From Rhizobium sp. Leaf262 (GTDB lineage: Bacteria; Pseudomonadota; Alphaproteobacteria; Rhizobiales; Rhizobiaceae), in contig NZ_LMMM01000021.1 of the NCBI RefSeq assembly GCF_001422245.1, positions 232,747 through 296,746 on the forward strand: a stretch of 64,000 nucleotides of DNA, written 5' to 3'. The notes beneath the pieces are model-generated. The model did no database searches. It was not told where the DNA came from and saw only the letters and a program-made list of their open reading frames with translations. Shown piece after piece: positions 8,939-18,409 of this stretch (positions within the stretch are counted from its first letter, which is position 1; every line of letters starts with the position of its first letter). The translations under genes and the position numbers were made by a program.

Positions 8939-9793
8939 TCAGCTGTTCAGGAAGGATTTGAAGTCGTTGCTGTAATCCTCATGCCAGCGCGACAATGGCG
9001 GGCGATTTTCAACGATATCATTTGCCGCCCACAGGATGCGTTTTTCATCCGTCTTGCGGTCCACTTCGCCATCCGGGCACAGAATGTAGAAATCGCCCTT
9101 GCCGATGCTCTCGACCATGAAATCCACCGTCTGCTCGGGCGTCCATGCGCCAGATGGCTTTTCCGTCCGGCCATTGGCGGTAAGGCCGGTGAAGACAAAG
9201 CCGGGAATGAGAAGATGCGCGGAGATATTGCCGTTGGAGGCGTTTCTGAGCTCATATTCCAGGGCTTCGGTAAAGGCTTTGACGCCCGCCTTGGACACAT
9301 TGTAGGCCGGATCGCCCGGCGGGGTGGTGATGCCCTGCTTGGAGCCGGTGTTGATGATGAGGCCCGGTTTGCCGTGGGCCAGCATGCCGGAACCGAACAC
9401 ACGGCTGCCATTGACGACGCCCATCAGATTGACGCCGAAGACCTTCTCCCAGTTGGCCTGCGGTCCGAAAATGGCGCTGCCGGGCTGCACACCGGCATTG
9501 TTCATCAACACATGGACACGCCCGAACCGCTGGATAACGGCGCGCTCCAACGCTTCCAGCTCATCGATTTTCGAAACGTCGGTCGGGATGGAAACGATCT
9601 GCTCATTGCCGTTTTCGGCAAGTGCAGCGATCTCGCTTTGTACCGCAGCCAGTTTCTCGCCATCGAGGTCAACCAGCACGACGCTCATGCCGAAACCGGC
9701 GAATTTACGCGCGGCGGCAAGGCCGATGCCAGATGCCGCGCCGGTGACGACGGCAACATTGTCCTTCGTGAATGCGTGGTGAAGTATCGTCAT
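8939..9793 (-). CDS. Short-chain dehydrogenase/reductase
   Basis: A classical SDR of 284 residues. The nucleotide-binding TGAASGIG is at 17-24, NNAG at 98-101, and the catalytic S151, Y164 and K168 appear in NTGSKQG and YNVSKAG. The D41 region after the second strand (VLVDLD) favours NAD over NADP. The C-terminal part is slightly extended, with an FxGL segment and many charged residues. The substrate cannot be named from the sequence. It is divergent from argG, and the 240-base gap between them should hold both promoters. Confidence 0.88.
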   Translation of the reverse strand: MTILHHAFTKDNVAVVTGAASGIGLAAARKFAGFGMSVVLVDLDGEKLAAVQSEIAALAENGNEQIVSIPTDVSKIDELEALERAVIQRFGRVHVLMNNAGVQPGSAIFGPQANWEKVFGVNLMGVVNGSRVFGSGMLAHGKPGLIINTGSKQGITTPPGDPAYNVSKAGVKAFTEALEYELRNASNGNISAHLLIPGFVFTGLTANGRTEKPSGAWTPEQTVDFMVESIGKGDFYILCPDGEVDRKTDEKRILWAANDIVENRPPLSRWHEDYSNDFKSFLNS

Positions 9794-10035
9794 TGGTTTC
9801 TCCTTTTCGCTGCCGCTTCAAATCTCCGGCAGTGACGTCCCATGGAACCATGCGCTCTACTGACGCGGTGGAAGTTTAGTATTTTTATCCCTCTAAGTCA
9901 CATGACGATGAAGGCGTTCCATCCGCGCCTCGTTTTGCATTTTTGTTGCGCCCGCCGATAAACTCGCTAAAAGTGCCGAAATCCCAAGGAAATGGCGATA
10001 TCCAAATGTCGCCGGCACGCAAATGGATTTCACTG

Positions 10036-11259
10036 ATGGCACTCCCGAAAGACGTAAAGAAAGTCGTTCTCGCCTATTCCGGCGGGCTCGATACTTCCAT
10101 TATCCTCAAATGGCTTCAGACCGAACTGAATGCGGAGGTGGTGACCTTCACCGCCGACCTCGGACAGGGCGAAGAGCTGGAGCCCGCACGCAAGAAGGCC
10201 GAGATGCTGGGCATCAAGGAAATCTTCGTCGAGGATGTGCGCGAGGAATTCGTGCGCGATTTCGTCTTCCCGATGTTCCGCGCCAATGCCGTCTATGAAG
10301 GCGTCTATCTGCTGGGCACCTCGATTGCCCGCCCGCTGATTTCCAAGCACCTGATCGACATCGCCAAGAAGACCGGCGCAGATGCCATCGCCCACGGCGC
10401 GACCGGCAAGGGCAACGACCAGGTTCGTTTCGAGCTTTCGGCCTATGCGCTGAACCCCGATATCAAGATCATCGCCCCATGGCGTGACTGGACGTTCAAG
10501 AGCCGTACCGATCTTTTGAACTTTGCCGAACAGCACCAGATCCCGGTTGCCAAGGACAAGAAGGGCGAAGCACCGTTCTCCGTCGATGCCAACCTGCTGC
10601 ACTCGTCCTCCGAAGGCAAGGTTCTGGAAGACCCGGCGGTCGAAGCGCCAGAATACGTGCATATGCGCACGATTTCGCCGGAAGCAGCGCCTGACAAGGC
10701 AACCACGATCAAGGTTGGTTTCCGCAACGGTGACGCCTGCTCCATCAATGGCGTCGAAATGTCGCCTGCGACATTGCTGGCAGCGCTCAACGATTACGGT
10801 CGTGACAACGGCATCGGCCGCCTCGATCTGGTCGAGAACCGCTATGTTGGCATGAAGTCCCGCGGCGTTTACGAAACACCCGGTGGCACCATCCTCCTGG
10901 CCGCCCACCGCGCCATCGAGAGCATCACGCTCGACCGGGGTGCAGCCCACCTCAAGGACGAGATCATGCCGCGCTACGCCGAGCTGATCTATTACGGCTT
11001 CTGGTTCTCGCCAGAGCGCGAAATGCTGCAGGCCCTGATCGACAAGAGCCAGGAGCATGTGGAAGGCGAAGTGACGCTGAAGCTCTATAAGGGCAACGTC
11101 ATGGTCACCGGTCGCGAATCGGCAAAGTCGCTCTATTCCGACAAGCTGGTCACCTTCGAGGACGACCAGGGCGCTTATGACCAGAAGGATGCAGCAGGCT
11201 TCATCAAGCTCAATGCGCTGCGCCTGCGCACGCTGGCCAAGCGCAATTACGGCAAGTAA
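10036..11259 (+). CDS. argG: Argininosuccinate synthase
   Basis: The 407-residue enzyme joins citrulline and aspartate with ATP in arginine synthesis. The ATP-pyrophosphatase loop is AYSGGLDTS at 13-21. Other family blocks are [20 protein letters not shown] and the citrulline-binding [13 protein letters not shown]. The ATG at 10036 was chosen because the family starts with a short [17 protein letters not shown]. In-frame starts further upstream (9943, 10006) would add residues without homology. It is transcribed alone and ends at a strong terminator. Confidence 0.98.
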   Translation: MALPKDVKKVVLAYSGGLDTSIILKWLQTELNAEVVTFTADLGQGEELEPARKKAEMLGIKEIFVEDVREEFVRDFVFPMFRANAVYEGVYLLGTSIARPLISKHLIDIAKKTGADAIAHGATGKGNDQVRFELSAYALNPDIKIIAPWRDWTFKSRTDLLNFAEQHQIPVAKDKKGEAPFSVDANLLHSSSEGKVLEDPAVEAPEYVHMRTISPEAAPDKATTIKVGFRNGDACSINGVEMSPATLLAALNDYGRDNGIGRLDLVENRYVGMKSRGVYETPGGTILLAAHRAIESITLDRGAAHLKDEIMPRYAELIYYGFWFSPEREMLQALIDKSQEHVEGEVTLKLYKGNVMVTGRESAKSLYSDKLVTFEDDQGAYDQKDAAGFIKLNALRLRTLAKRNYGK

Positions 11260-11280
11260 GACTTGCTGAAACCGATCTTG

Positions 11281-11305
11281 AAAGCCCCGGACCTCCGGGG
11301 CTTTT
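11281..11305 (+). terminator. argG terminator, abutting the convergent efflux gene
   Basis: AAGCCCCGG pairs with CCGGGGCTT around ACCT, followed by TTT. The T tract runs into the stop codon (11306-11308) of the minus-strand efflux gene, so the hairpin sits exactly between two convergent genes and may slow transcription from both sides. Confidence 0.9.
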
Positions 11306-12505
11306 TCATGTCTGCCTGCGCGACAGAATGACGAAGCCGATGTAACTCGCCACCGCACTCAGTTCCATCAAGGGAATAATCGTGCCAAAACTCGTGAGTG
11401 GCGAACCGAGCAGCGAGGCGGCGACACCCGCCAGAAATCCCGCACTCATCTGGATAAAACCCATCATGGCCGATGCCGATCCGGCAATATGCGGAAACGG
11501 GCCCATGCCCGCCGTGATGATGTAGGGCGTCAACAGTGCAAGCCCGAAGGTCGCGACCGCAACCGGCCCCATGATCGAGAGAAACGAAGGCGAGATGAGG
11601 TGGACCGAGAGAAAGATCAGCACCCCACCTGTTGCCGACATGCAAAGACCCATCACCGCCGAGCGACGGTCGCCAATCCTGCGCGCGATGAAACGCAGGG
11701 CGATAGACCCCAAAAAATAGGCGCCCGATTGCATCAACATACCCACACCAAAGGCGGTTGGCGATAATCCGACCTCGTTGATGAGGACGAAGGGCAGCAT
11801 GGTGGATTGCGCGTAGAGGGCCCCGACAGATCCGCCCAGCACCAGCGCCGAAAGCAGGAAACGCGGTGACGCCAGAAGCTCTCCATAAGCGCTGAGCAGG
11901 CGGGATGGCCGCAGACGGCTAGGGTCCGGCACCGTCGTCTCACGAAGACATAAAATGACGGCTGTGACCGATATCAGCCCGAAGGCGAGCATCAGCACAA
12001 AGACCGATTGCCAGCCGAAGGCCAGCAAAGACAGGCCGCCAATCGTCGGCCCAGCCGCCGGGCCGACCGCCAGCATGATGCCGATGAGGTTCAAGATGGC
12101 CGTGGCCTGCGGGCCGCTGAACTGGTCACGCACGACAGCCCGGGCAACGGTAACCCCGACGGATGCGCCAATACCCTGAATGAGACGGGCCGCCAGCAGA
12201 ACCCCGACACTGGGCGCAAAAGCTGCAAGAGCGCCGCCTGCCAGATAGATCAGCAAAAACAGGATGGTCGCCTTGCGTCGACCGAAAGCATCCGACATAG
12301 CGCCGGACACGAGTTGGGCCACGGCGAAACCGCCGAAATAGAGCGTCAGGCTCATCTTGATGGCAGATTCGGTCGTCGCAAAGGCTCTGACGAGTTCCGG
12401 CATGGCGGGCGTATAGATCGCCATCGACACCGGCCCGAGCGAGGTCAGCATCGCGCCGAGAATGGCAGTGCGTCGCACCGTCATCGGAGGGTGGCCTTGG
12501 GTCAT
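11306..12505 (-). CDS. Bcr/CflA-type MFS drug efflux transporter
   Basis: A 399-residue major facilitator with twelve predicted membrane helices. The Bcr/CflA look is clear in SMAIYTPAMPELVRAF, the motif A-like GAMSDAFGRRKATI after the second helix, and RLIQGIGASVGVTVARAVVRD in helix 4-5. Such proteins export drugs or metabolites by proton antiport. Its ATG overlaps the stop of the MarR gene as ATGA, so translation is coupled and a regulator-pump operon is likely. Confidence 0.88.
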   Translation of the reverse strand: MTQGHPPMTVRRTAILGAMLTSLGPVSMAIYTPAMPELVRAFATTESAIKMSLTLYFGGFAVAQLVSGAMSDAFGRRKATILFLLIYLAGGALAAFAPSVGVLLAARLIQGIGASVGVTVARAVVRDQFSGPQATAILNLIGIMLAVGPAAGPTIGGLSLLAFGWQSVFVLMLAFGLISVTAVILCLRETTVPDPSRLRPSRLLSAYGELLASPRFLLSALVLGGSVGALYAQSTMLPFVLINEVGLSPTAFGVGMLMQSGAYFLGSIALRFIARRIGDRRSAVMGLCMSATGGVLIFLSVHLISPSFLSIMGPVAVATFGLALLTPYIITAGMGPFPHIAGSASAMMGFIQMSAGFLAGVAASLLGSPLTSFGTIIPLMELSAVASYIGFVILSRRQT

Positions 12506-12972
12506 TGCGAGATCTGCTTGCTTTTGTCGCTCGCCGCCATCTGCAGGTTTTTCTGCAGGATCGTCAGGAGAGTGTGAAATTTGGACAGATCGTTCTCATC
12601 GAAACCATCGGTCGCCTGAACGATGAGGCTATCCACCTCGCGGCGAATGGCGACGAGCAGGTCCGATGAAGCCTGGGTGAGATAAATGCATTTGGAGCGG
12701 CGATCATCGGGGTTCGGTCGACGCTCTACCAGATCGAGCGATTCCAGCTTGTCGAGATAGGTGCAGACCGTCATCGGCTCGAGCCCGATGCGGCTGGCAA
12801 TATCGGCCTGTTTGCTGCCATCGATGGCGGCGACCGTCAAAAGCGCGCGCGCCTCCCCCGGCGTCAGCCCAAGCCCAGCCTCACCGATACGCCGCTCAAA
12901 GACGCTGTTGAGAAACCGCGCACTGCTGTTGAGCAGGAAGGCCAGTGATTCTTTTTCGAGGGACGTGTTCAT
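12502..12972 (-). CDS. MarR family transcriptional regulator
   Basis: A 156-residue winged-helix regulator. The DNA-binding part reads LTPGEARALLTVAAIDGSK, then ADIASRIGLEPMTVCTYLDKLESLDLVERR, with the wing NPDDRRSKCIYLT. The flanking helices form the dimer interface. The ATG at 12972 was chosen because the in-frame extension upstream is unlike the family. It is the first gene of a two-gene operon with the efflux pump, so it probably represses both until a ligand binds. An inverted repeat overlapping its own putative -35 box is listed separately. Confidence 0.9.
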   Translation of the reverse strand: MNTSLEKESLAFLLNSSARFLNSVFERRIGEAGLGLTPGEARALLTVAAIDGSKQADIASRIGLEPMTVCTYLDKLESLDLVERRPNPDDRRSKCIYLTQASSDLLVAIRREVDSLIVQATDGFDENDLSKFHTLLTILQKNLQMAASDKSKQISQ

Positions 12973-12997
12973 GGCGCGCCTTGTTCGTAAGGCTCTC

Positions 12998-13027
12998 TTA
13001 TTAAAAATTCCAACCTTGCTGGCAAGG
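12998..13027 (-). promoter_or_regulatory. Candidate marR promoter with overlapping operator
   Basis: Read on the minus strand, TTGCCA (13025-13020) and TAATAA (13003-12998) are separated by 16 bases. A perfect inverted repeat, CCTTGC-TG-GCAAGG (13014-13027), covers the -35 box. This is the arrangement expected for an autoregulating MarR protein, but the assignment is inference from position and symmetry only. Confidence 0.45.
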
Positions 13028-13177
13028 CTTGCTGCCCACGCCCACAGGCCTGCGCGGAAATAGTTTTGCGCCCACAGCAGTAAAGCAAGCAACCCATCTT
13101 GTTGATCCGACCATATTGAAACGTGGCCGCAGCCATGCCCATATGGTTGCAAATCGCATCTGCATGAGGACTTGACC

Positions 13178-15238
13178 ATGACTTCCACCGCCACGCTCTA
13201 CCCATCCTTGACAGAATGGAATGGAAAAAATGGTCTGCCCCGGTTTGAACAGGTCCGCGACGAGGATTTTGCTGGCGCTTTCGATGCGGCGCTGACCTCG
13301 CATGACGCCGAAATCAACGAGATTGCTGAGAGCACCGAAGAACCGAGCTTCGCCAACACCATCATTGCGCTTGAAATCGCTGGCGATGCCCTGTCGCGGG
13401 TATCCGCGCTGTTCTGGAACAAGGCAGGCGCGCATACCAATCCGGCCATTCAGGCGCTCGAACGCGAGATCGCGCCGAAAATGTCGCGACATTACTCCAA
13501 GATCAGCATGAATGAAGCGCTGTTCAAGCGCGTCGATACGCTCTGGGAAAAACGCGATGAGCTTGGCCTGACGGGCGAGGAACTGCGCGTTCTGGAACGG
13601 CATTGGAAGGGCTTCGTGCGCTCTGGCGCGAAACTGGAAAAGGACCATCAGGAGCGGCTTGCCGCCATCAATGAAGAACTTGCCGGTCTCGGAGCAAAAT
13701 TCGGACAGAACGTTCTGGCCGACGAGAAAAGCTGGAAACTGCTTTTGTCTTCCGATGAAGAGCTTGCGGGCATTCCCGGCTTTCTGCGCGATGCCATGGC
13801 TGGTGCTGCGCGCGAACATGGCGAAGAGGGCAAATTCGCCGTGACCCTTTCCCGCTCGATCATCGAGCCGTTCCTGACATTTTCCGAACGCCGCGATCTG
13901 CGCGAGCAAGCCTTCAAAGCGTGGGTCGCACGCGGTGAAAACGGTGGCGAAACCGACAATCGCGATACGGTGAAACGCACGCTGGAACTGCGCGATGAAA
14001 AGGCAAAGCTTCTGGGCTACGACAATTTTGCCGCCTACAAGCTGGACAATACCATGGCGAAGACGCCAGACGCGGTGAACACGCTGCTGATGCAGGTTTG
14101 GGATAAGGCCGTTGCCCGCGCAGGCGAAGAAGAAGCTGAACTGGCCGAGGTGATTGCCGATGAGGGCAAGAACCACGACGTCATGCCATGGGACTGGCGT
14201 CATTACGCCGAAAAACTTCGCGCAAAGAAATTCAGCTTCTCCGAAGCCGAGCTGAAGCCCTATCTGCAAATGGAAAAAATCATCGAAGCCTGCTTCGATG
14301 TGGCGCACAGACTGTTCGGCATCAAAGCAATCGAACTGAAAGACGTCACAGCCTATCACCCCGATGTACGGACCTTCGAAATTCGCGATGACAAGGGCGA
14401 TCTCGTCGCCATGTTCCTCGCCGATTTCTTCGCCCGCCCTTCGAAGCGGTCTGGCGCATGGATGAGTTCATTCCAGTCGCAGCACAAGCTGCCGCTGAAG
14501 AATGGCACGGCAGGCGAATTGCCGATCATCTACAATGTCTGCAATTTTGCCAAGCCTTCCGAAGGAAAGCCTGCTCTCTTGTCTCTGGACGATGCACGCA
14601 CGCTGTTTCACGAATTCGGCCACGCGCTGCACGGCATGCTGTCCAACGTGACCTACCCCTCGGTATCGGGCACAGGGGTTTCGCGCGACTTCGTGGAACT
14701 GCCGTCGCAGCTTTACGAACACTGGCTGACCGTGCCGGAAATCCTTGAGACATACGCCCTGCACTACGAGACAGGTGCACCGATGCCAAAGGCGCTGCTG
14801 GACAAGGTTCTGGCAGCCCAAACCTTCAATGCCGGTTTCAACACGGTCGAATTCACCTCCTCGGCACTGGTCGATATGGCGTTTCACACACGCGGTACCG
14901 TTGCCGATCCGATGGCCGTTCAGGCCGAGGTTCTCATCTCGCTCGACATGCCGAAATCCATCGTCATGCGCCACGCCACCCCGCATTTCCAGCACGTCTT
15001 TTCCGGCGATGGCTATTCGGCGGGCTACTATTCCTACGTGTGGTCCGAGGTCCTGGACGCCGATGCCTTCGCAGCCTTCGAGGAAACCGGCGACCCCTTC
15101 AATGCGGATATGGCGCGCAAGCTGAAGGACAACATCTATTCCGTCGGCGGTTCGATCGATCCGGAAGAGACCTACAAGGCATTTCGCGGCAAGATGCCGA
15201 GCCCGGATGCAATGCTGGAAAAGCGCGGACTGGTGTAA
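13178..15238 (+). CDS. dcp: M3 family oligopeptidase / peptidyl-dipeptidase
   Basis: A zinc metallopeptidase of 686 residues, full length for the M3 (thimet) family. The zinc motif HEFGH is at residues 478-482 (FHEFGHALHGM), with the third-ligand glutamate in the later SRDFVELPSQ segment. It also has the closing block GYSAGYYSYVWSEVLDADAFAAF. It lacks a signal peptide and should degrade short peptides in the cytosol. Peptidyl-dipeptidase (Dcp) and oligopeptidase A are both possible; the length and the YYSY block suit Dcp. The ATG at 13178 follows a GAGGA ribosome binding site. Confidence 0.9.
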   Translation: MTSTATLYPSLTEWNGKNGLPRFEQVRDEDFAGAFDAALTSHDAEINEIAESTEEPSFANTIIALEIAGDALSRVSALFWNKAGAHTNPAIQALEREIAPKMSRHYSKISMNEALFKRVDTLWEKRDELGLTGEELRVLERHWKGFVRSGAKLEKDHQERLAAINEELAGLGAKFGQNVLADEKSWKLLLSSDEELAGIPGFLRDAMAGAAREHGEEGKFAVTLSRSIIEPFLTFSERRDLREQAFKAWVARGENGGETDNRDTVKRTLELRDEKAKLLGYDNFAAYKLDNTMAKTPDAVNTLLMQVWDKAVARAGEEEAELAEVIADEGKNHDVMPWDWRHYAEKLRAKKFSFSEAELKPYLQMEKIIEACFDVAHRLFGIKAIELKDVTAYHPDVRTFEIRDDKGDLVAMFLADFFARPSKRSGAWMSSFQSQHKLPLKNGTAGELPIIYNVCNFAKPSEGKPALLSLDDARTLFHEFGHALHGMLSNVTYPSVSGTGVSRDFVELPSQLYEHWLTVPEILETYALHYETGAPMPKALLDKVLAAQTFNAGFNTVEFTSSALVDMAFHTRGTVADPMAVQAEVLISLDMPKSIVMRHATPHFQHVFSGDGYSAGYYSYVWSEVLDADAFAAFEETGDPFNADMARKLKDNIYSVGGSIDPEETYKAFRGKMPSPDAMLEKRGLV

Positions 15239-15347
15239 GGGGATTTCTCCAGCCCGACACAATTTTATCTCGTCATCATGAACGCTACATTGTGAGTGTC
15301 AGCATGTGCGATATAATAGCGCTTACACGCATACCTAGGAGAACGAC

Positions 15348-15527
15348 TTGAACGAACCTCTGAAAAAGCTGATTGAGGCTGCGAAGAACGTTCCGCAAAC
15401 ACGCCAAGACATCGAGATGCAACGGCGGAGCTTTGCCTATGGAAATACACATTTCGAAAATGAGCTGATTACGCGGGATATGGTTGATCGCATCGCAGAC
15501 GAGATGGCGAACAAGAAGAATGACTGA
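15348..15527 (+). CDS. Small putative antitoxin of the Fic pair (FicA/VbhA-like)
   Basis: A 59-residue protein starting with TTG, preceded by AGGAG six bases upstream. Residues 24-45 (MQRRSFAYGN then THFENELITRDM) resemble the inhibitory helix of Fic antitoxins. Glu37-Asn38 match the E(G/N) of the (S/T)xxxE(G/N) motif, but the first position is Asn33 rather than Ser/Thr (Thr34 is adjacent). The rest is charged and helical. Its stop (15525-15527) overlaps the fic start (15520) by 8 bases, so the pair is translationally coupled. I infer that it blocks ATP binding in the partner's active site. The match is by eye and the divergent first residue lowers confidence. Confidence 0.65.
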   Translation: MNEPLKKLIEAAKNVPQTRQDIEMQRRSFAYGNTHFENELITRDMVDRIADEMANKKND

Positions 15528-16185
15528 CGGAATACGGCGTCATAGCGTTGCAAGCGAGGCACCGGTTATCACCGACCCGCTGAAGCAAGCCGAGGCTGAA
15601 GCCCTTAATGGGCTGCTTCAGTTCGATCTTGCGCGCAATATGATTGTCGATGCCTTGGACAAGCAAGGGAAATGGAAGCTGCGGCCTTCGACAATCCTCA
15701 GTCTTCACCGAGAGGCTTTGCAAGGCATCAGCAATTACGCCGGCAATTTTCGTCCTGCTTCCGTTGAAATACAGGGAAGCAGACATAAGCCCGTAGACGC
15801 ATTTCGCGTGCCTGAACTTGTCGAAGACATGTGCGATTACGTGAATGATCACTGGACTGAATCTACCGCCGTCCATTTGTCATCATTTATCATGTGGCGC
15901 TTGAACTGGATTCACCCATTCAGTGACGGTAATGGCCGGACGTCGCGAATGGTGTCCTATCTCGTTCTGTCGATAAAGCTAGGCCTCTTGCTTCCCGGCA
16001 AGAACACGATCCCCGATCAAATCGTAGACAACAGAGGCCCGTATTTTTCTGCGCTTGAGCATGCCGACCTTAGTCCTCTGGAAGGCCCCTATGATTTATC
16101 CGAGATGGAAGCATTGCTTGAAGGCATGTTGGCGAAGCAACTTGCTGGCGTCTTGGAGACTGCGACCGGAAAGTCGTTTCTTTAA
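15520..16185 (+). CDS. Fic domain protein (probable AMP transferase toxin)
   Basis: A 221-residue Fic protein. The active-site motif HPFSDGNGRTSR at 132-143 is fully canonical (HPFx(D/E)GNGRxxR), so it should bind a nucleotide and transfer AMP or a related group to a hydroxyl of a target protein. The flap hairpin is likely YAGNFRPASVEIQGSRHKP near residues 75-95. I find no (S/T)xxxE(G/N) inhibitory motif in this chain, consistent with inhibition in trans by the small upstream protein. The ATG at 15520 was chosen because it gives the overlap with that gene. The targets are unknown. Confidence 0.88.
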   Translation: MTDGIRRHSVASEAPVITDPLKQAEAEALNGLLQFDLARNMIVDALDKQGKWKLRPSTILSLHREALQGISNYAGNFRPASVEIQGSRHKPVDAFRVPELVEDMCDYVNDHWTESTAVHLSSFIMWRLNWIHPFSDGNGRTSRMVSYLVLSIKLGLLLPGKNTIPDQIVDNRGPYFSALEHADLSPLEGPYDLSEMEALLEGMLAKQLAGVLETATGKSFL

Positions 16186-16352
16186 CACTTTTTTCCGCAT
16201 TCGAAACTCTGTCATGTTTCTCAGCTAGAACCTGATCGCAGAGGGCTTATGTCACAAGCCCCCTTTCGCATTTGCAAAAAAAAGGTTATAGGCCCGCCAG
16301 ACTAAATTGGCGCATCCAAGATATGACGCCCCAACTTCAGAGATATTGAACA

Positions 16353-18173
16353 ATGGCAATTCGCAACATCGCGATTATCGCGCACGTTGACCATGGCAAA
16401 ACGACGCTCGTTGACGAGCTTCTGAAACAGTCCGGTTCGTTCCGCGAAAACCAGCGCGTTGCGGAGCGCGTCATGGACAGTAACGACCTGGAAAAAGAAC
16501 GCGGCATCACCATTCTGGCCAAGGCGACGTCGGTCGAGTGGAAGGGTGTTCGTATCAACATCGTCGACACCCCCGGCCACGCCGACTTCGGTGGTGAAGT
16601 CGAGCGTATTCTGTCGATGGTGGACGGCGCGATCGTTCTGGTCGACTCGTCCGAAGGCCCAATGCCACAGACCAAGTTCGTGGTCTCCAAGGCTCTCAAG
16701 GTTGGCCTCAAGCCTATCGTCGCGATCAACAAGATCGACCGTCCCGATGGCCGCCATGAAGAGGTCATCAACGAAGTATTCGACCTTTTCGCGAACCTCG
16801 ATGCCACCGACGAGCAGCTCGACTTCCCGATCCTTTACGGTTCCGGTCGCGATGGCTGGATGAACGTCAATCCTGAAGGTCCGAAGGAAGACGGTCTCGC
16901 ACCACTTCTCGACCTCGTCCTCAAGCACGTGCCTGAGCCGACTGTCGAAGAAGGTCCCTTCCGTCTGATCGGCACGATCCTCGAAGCCAACCCCTTCCTC
17001 GGCCGCATCATCACCGGTCGTATCGCTTCCGGCTCGATCAAGCCGAACCAGGCCGTCAAGGTTCTGGGCCAGGATGGCAAGACCATCGAAACCGGTCGTA
17101 TTTCCAAGATCCTCGCATTCCGCGGTATCGAGCGCACGGCCATCGAAGAGGCCCATGCGGGCGACATCGTTGCTATCGCTGGCCTGTCCAAGGGCACGGT
17201 TGCCGACACGTTCTGTGATCCTTCCGTTACCGAAGCGATGACTGCACAGCCAATCGATCCGCCAACGGTTACGATGTCCTTCATCGTCAACGACAGCCCG
17301 CTGGCTGGCACCGAAGGCGACAAGGTGACATCGCGCGTTATCCGCGACCGTCTCTACAAGGAAGCCGAAGGCAACGTTGCGCTGAAGATCGAAGAAGCCG
17401 AAGGCAAGGATTCGTTCTTCGTGTCCGGTCGTGGCGAATTGCAGCTTGCCGTTCTGATCGAGACCATGCGTCGCGAAGGCTTCGAGCTTGCCGTGTCGCG
17501 TCCACGCGTCGTCATGCAGAAGGACGAGAGCGGCCAGACCATCGAGCCGATCGAAGAAGTCGTCATCGACGTCGATGAAGAGCATTCTGGTATCGTCGTT
17601 CAGAAGATGTCCGAGCGTAAGGCAGAAATGACCGAGCTTCGCCCATCCGGCGGCAACCGTGTTCGCCTGAAGTTCCTCGCACCGACCCGTGGCCTTATCG
17701 GCTACCAGTCCGAACTGCTGACAGACACACGCGGCACGGCGATCATGAACCGTCTGTTCCACGACTACCAGCCGTTCAAGGGCGCTATCGGTGGTCGCGT
17801 CAACGGCGTTCTGCTGTCGAACGGTGCCGGTGAAGCCGTTGCCTACGCCATGTTCAACCTGGAAGATCGCGGCCCGATGATGATCGAGCCCGGCGAAAAG
17901 GTTTATGCTGGCATGATCATCGGCATTCACACCCGCGACAACGACCTTGAGGTCAACGTTCTCAAGGGCAAGCAGCTGACCAACATCCGCGCTGCCGGCA
18001 AGGACGAAGCCGTCAAGCTGACGCCGCCGATCCGCATGACGCTGGACCGCGCCCTGTCGTGGATTCAGGACGACGAACTGATGGAAGTGACGCCAAAGTC
18101 CATCCGTCTGCGCAAGATGTTCCTGGACGCCAACGACCGCAAGCGTTTCGACAAGGCAAAGCTTGCCGGCTGA
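16353..18173 (+). CDS. typA: Ribosome-associated translational GTPase TypA/BipA
   Basis: A 606-residue GTPase of the EF-G/LepA class involved in 50S assembly and stress adaptation. The G domain has AHVDHGKTTL at 10-19, the switch segment ERGITILAK, DTPGHADFGGEVER and NKIDRPDGR. Domains II, III and V follow (GRIASGSIKPNQAV; SGRGELQLAVLIETMRREG), and the specific C-terminal domain has the conserved HTRDNDLEVNVLKGKQLTN. It is a single gene ending at a terminator. Confidence 0.97.
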   Translation: MAIRNIAIIAHVDHGKTTLVDELLKQSGSFRENQRVAERVMDSNDLEKERGITILAKATSVEWKGVRINIVDTPGHADFGGEVERILSMVDGAIVLVDSSEGPMPQTKFVVSKALKVGLKPIVAINKIDRPDGRHEEVINEVFDLFANLDATDEQLDFPILYGSGRDGWMNVNPEGPKEDGLAPLLDLVLKHVPEPTVEEGPFRLIGTILEANPFLGRIITGRIASGSIKPNQAVKVLGQDGKTIETGRISKILAFRGIERTAIEEAHAGDIVAIAGLSKGTVADTFCDPSVTEAMTAQPIDPPTVTMSFIVNDSPLAGTEGDKVTSRVIRDRLYKEAEGNVALKIEEAEGKDSFFVSGRGELQLAVLIETMRREGFELAVSRPRVVMQKDESGQTIEPIEEVVIDVDEEHSGIVVQKMSERKAEMTELRPSGGNRVRLKFLAPTRGLIGYQSELLTDTRGTAIMNRLFHDYQPFKGAIGGRVNGVLLSNGAGEAVAYAMFNLEDRGPMMIEPGEKVYAGMIIGIHTRDNDLEVNVLKGKQLTNIRAAGKDEAVKLTPPIRMTLDRALSWIQDDELMEVTPKSIRLRKMFLDANDRKRFDKAKLAG

Positions 18174-18198
18174 TATTCGGCATCATTTCTGAATTTGG

Positions 18199-18226
18199 AA
18201 AACCCGGCCATTGCGCCGGGTTTTTT
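18199..18226 (+). terminator. Rho-independent terminator of typA
   Basis: AAAACCCGGC (18199-18208) pairs with GCCGGGTTTT (18215-18224) around CATTGC and continues into further T residues, 25 bases after the stop. Confidence 0.9.
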
Positions 18227-18409
18227 ATTTGCGGCTGCGCGTTAACCGTCTCACCGTTTTATTTGGGGCTTGAGTCGCATGCGGCTTGCCTCAATGGTAA
18301 ATATAGCGTTAATTTTTACCCTTCATCCACATGAATAGGCTGTGGGTAAGCTTCAAGCCGTTAACCTTTATGGCTGGTAAGTTTTCTCCGCCGGGGTCAG
18401 AATCGCGTT

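Noticed and set aside
18227-18409. Possible small RNA or tRNA between typA and the GNAT gene
   Set aside because: No cloverleaf or conserved RNA fold could be drawn; the stretch is AT-rich and probably only a promoter region.
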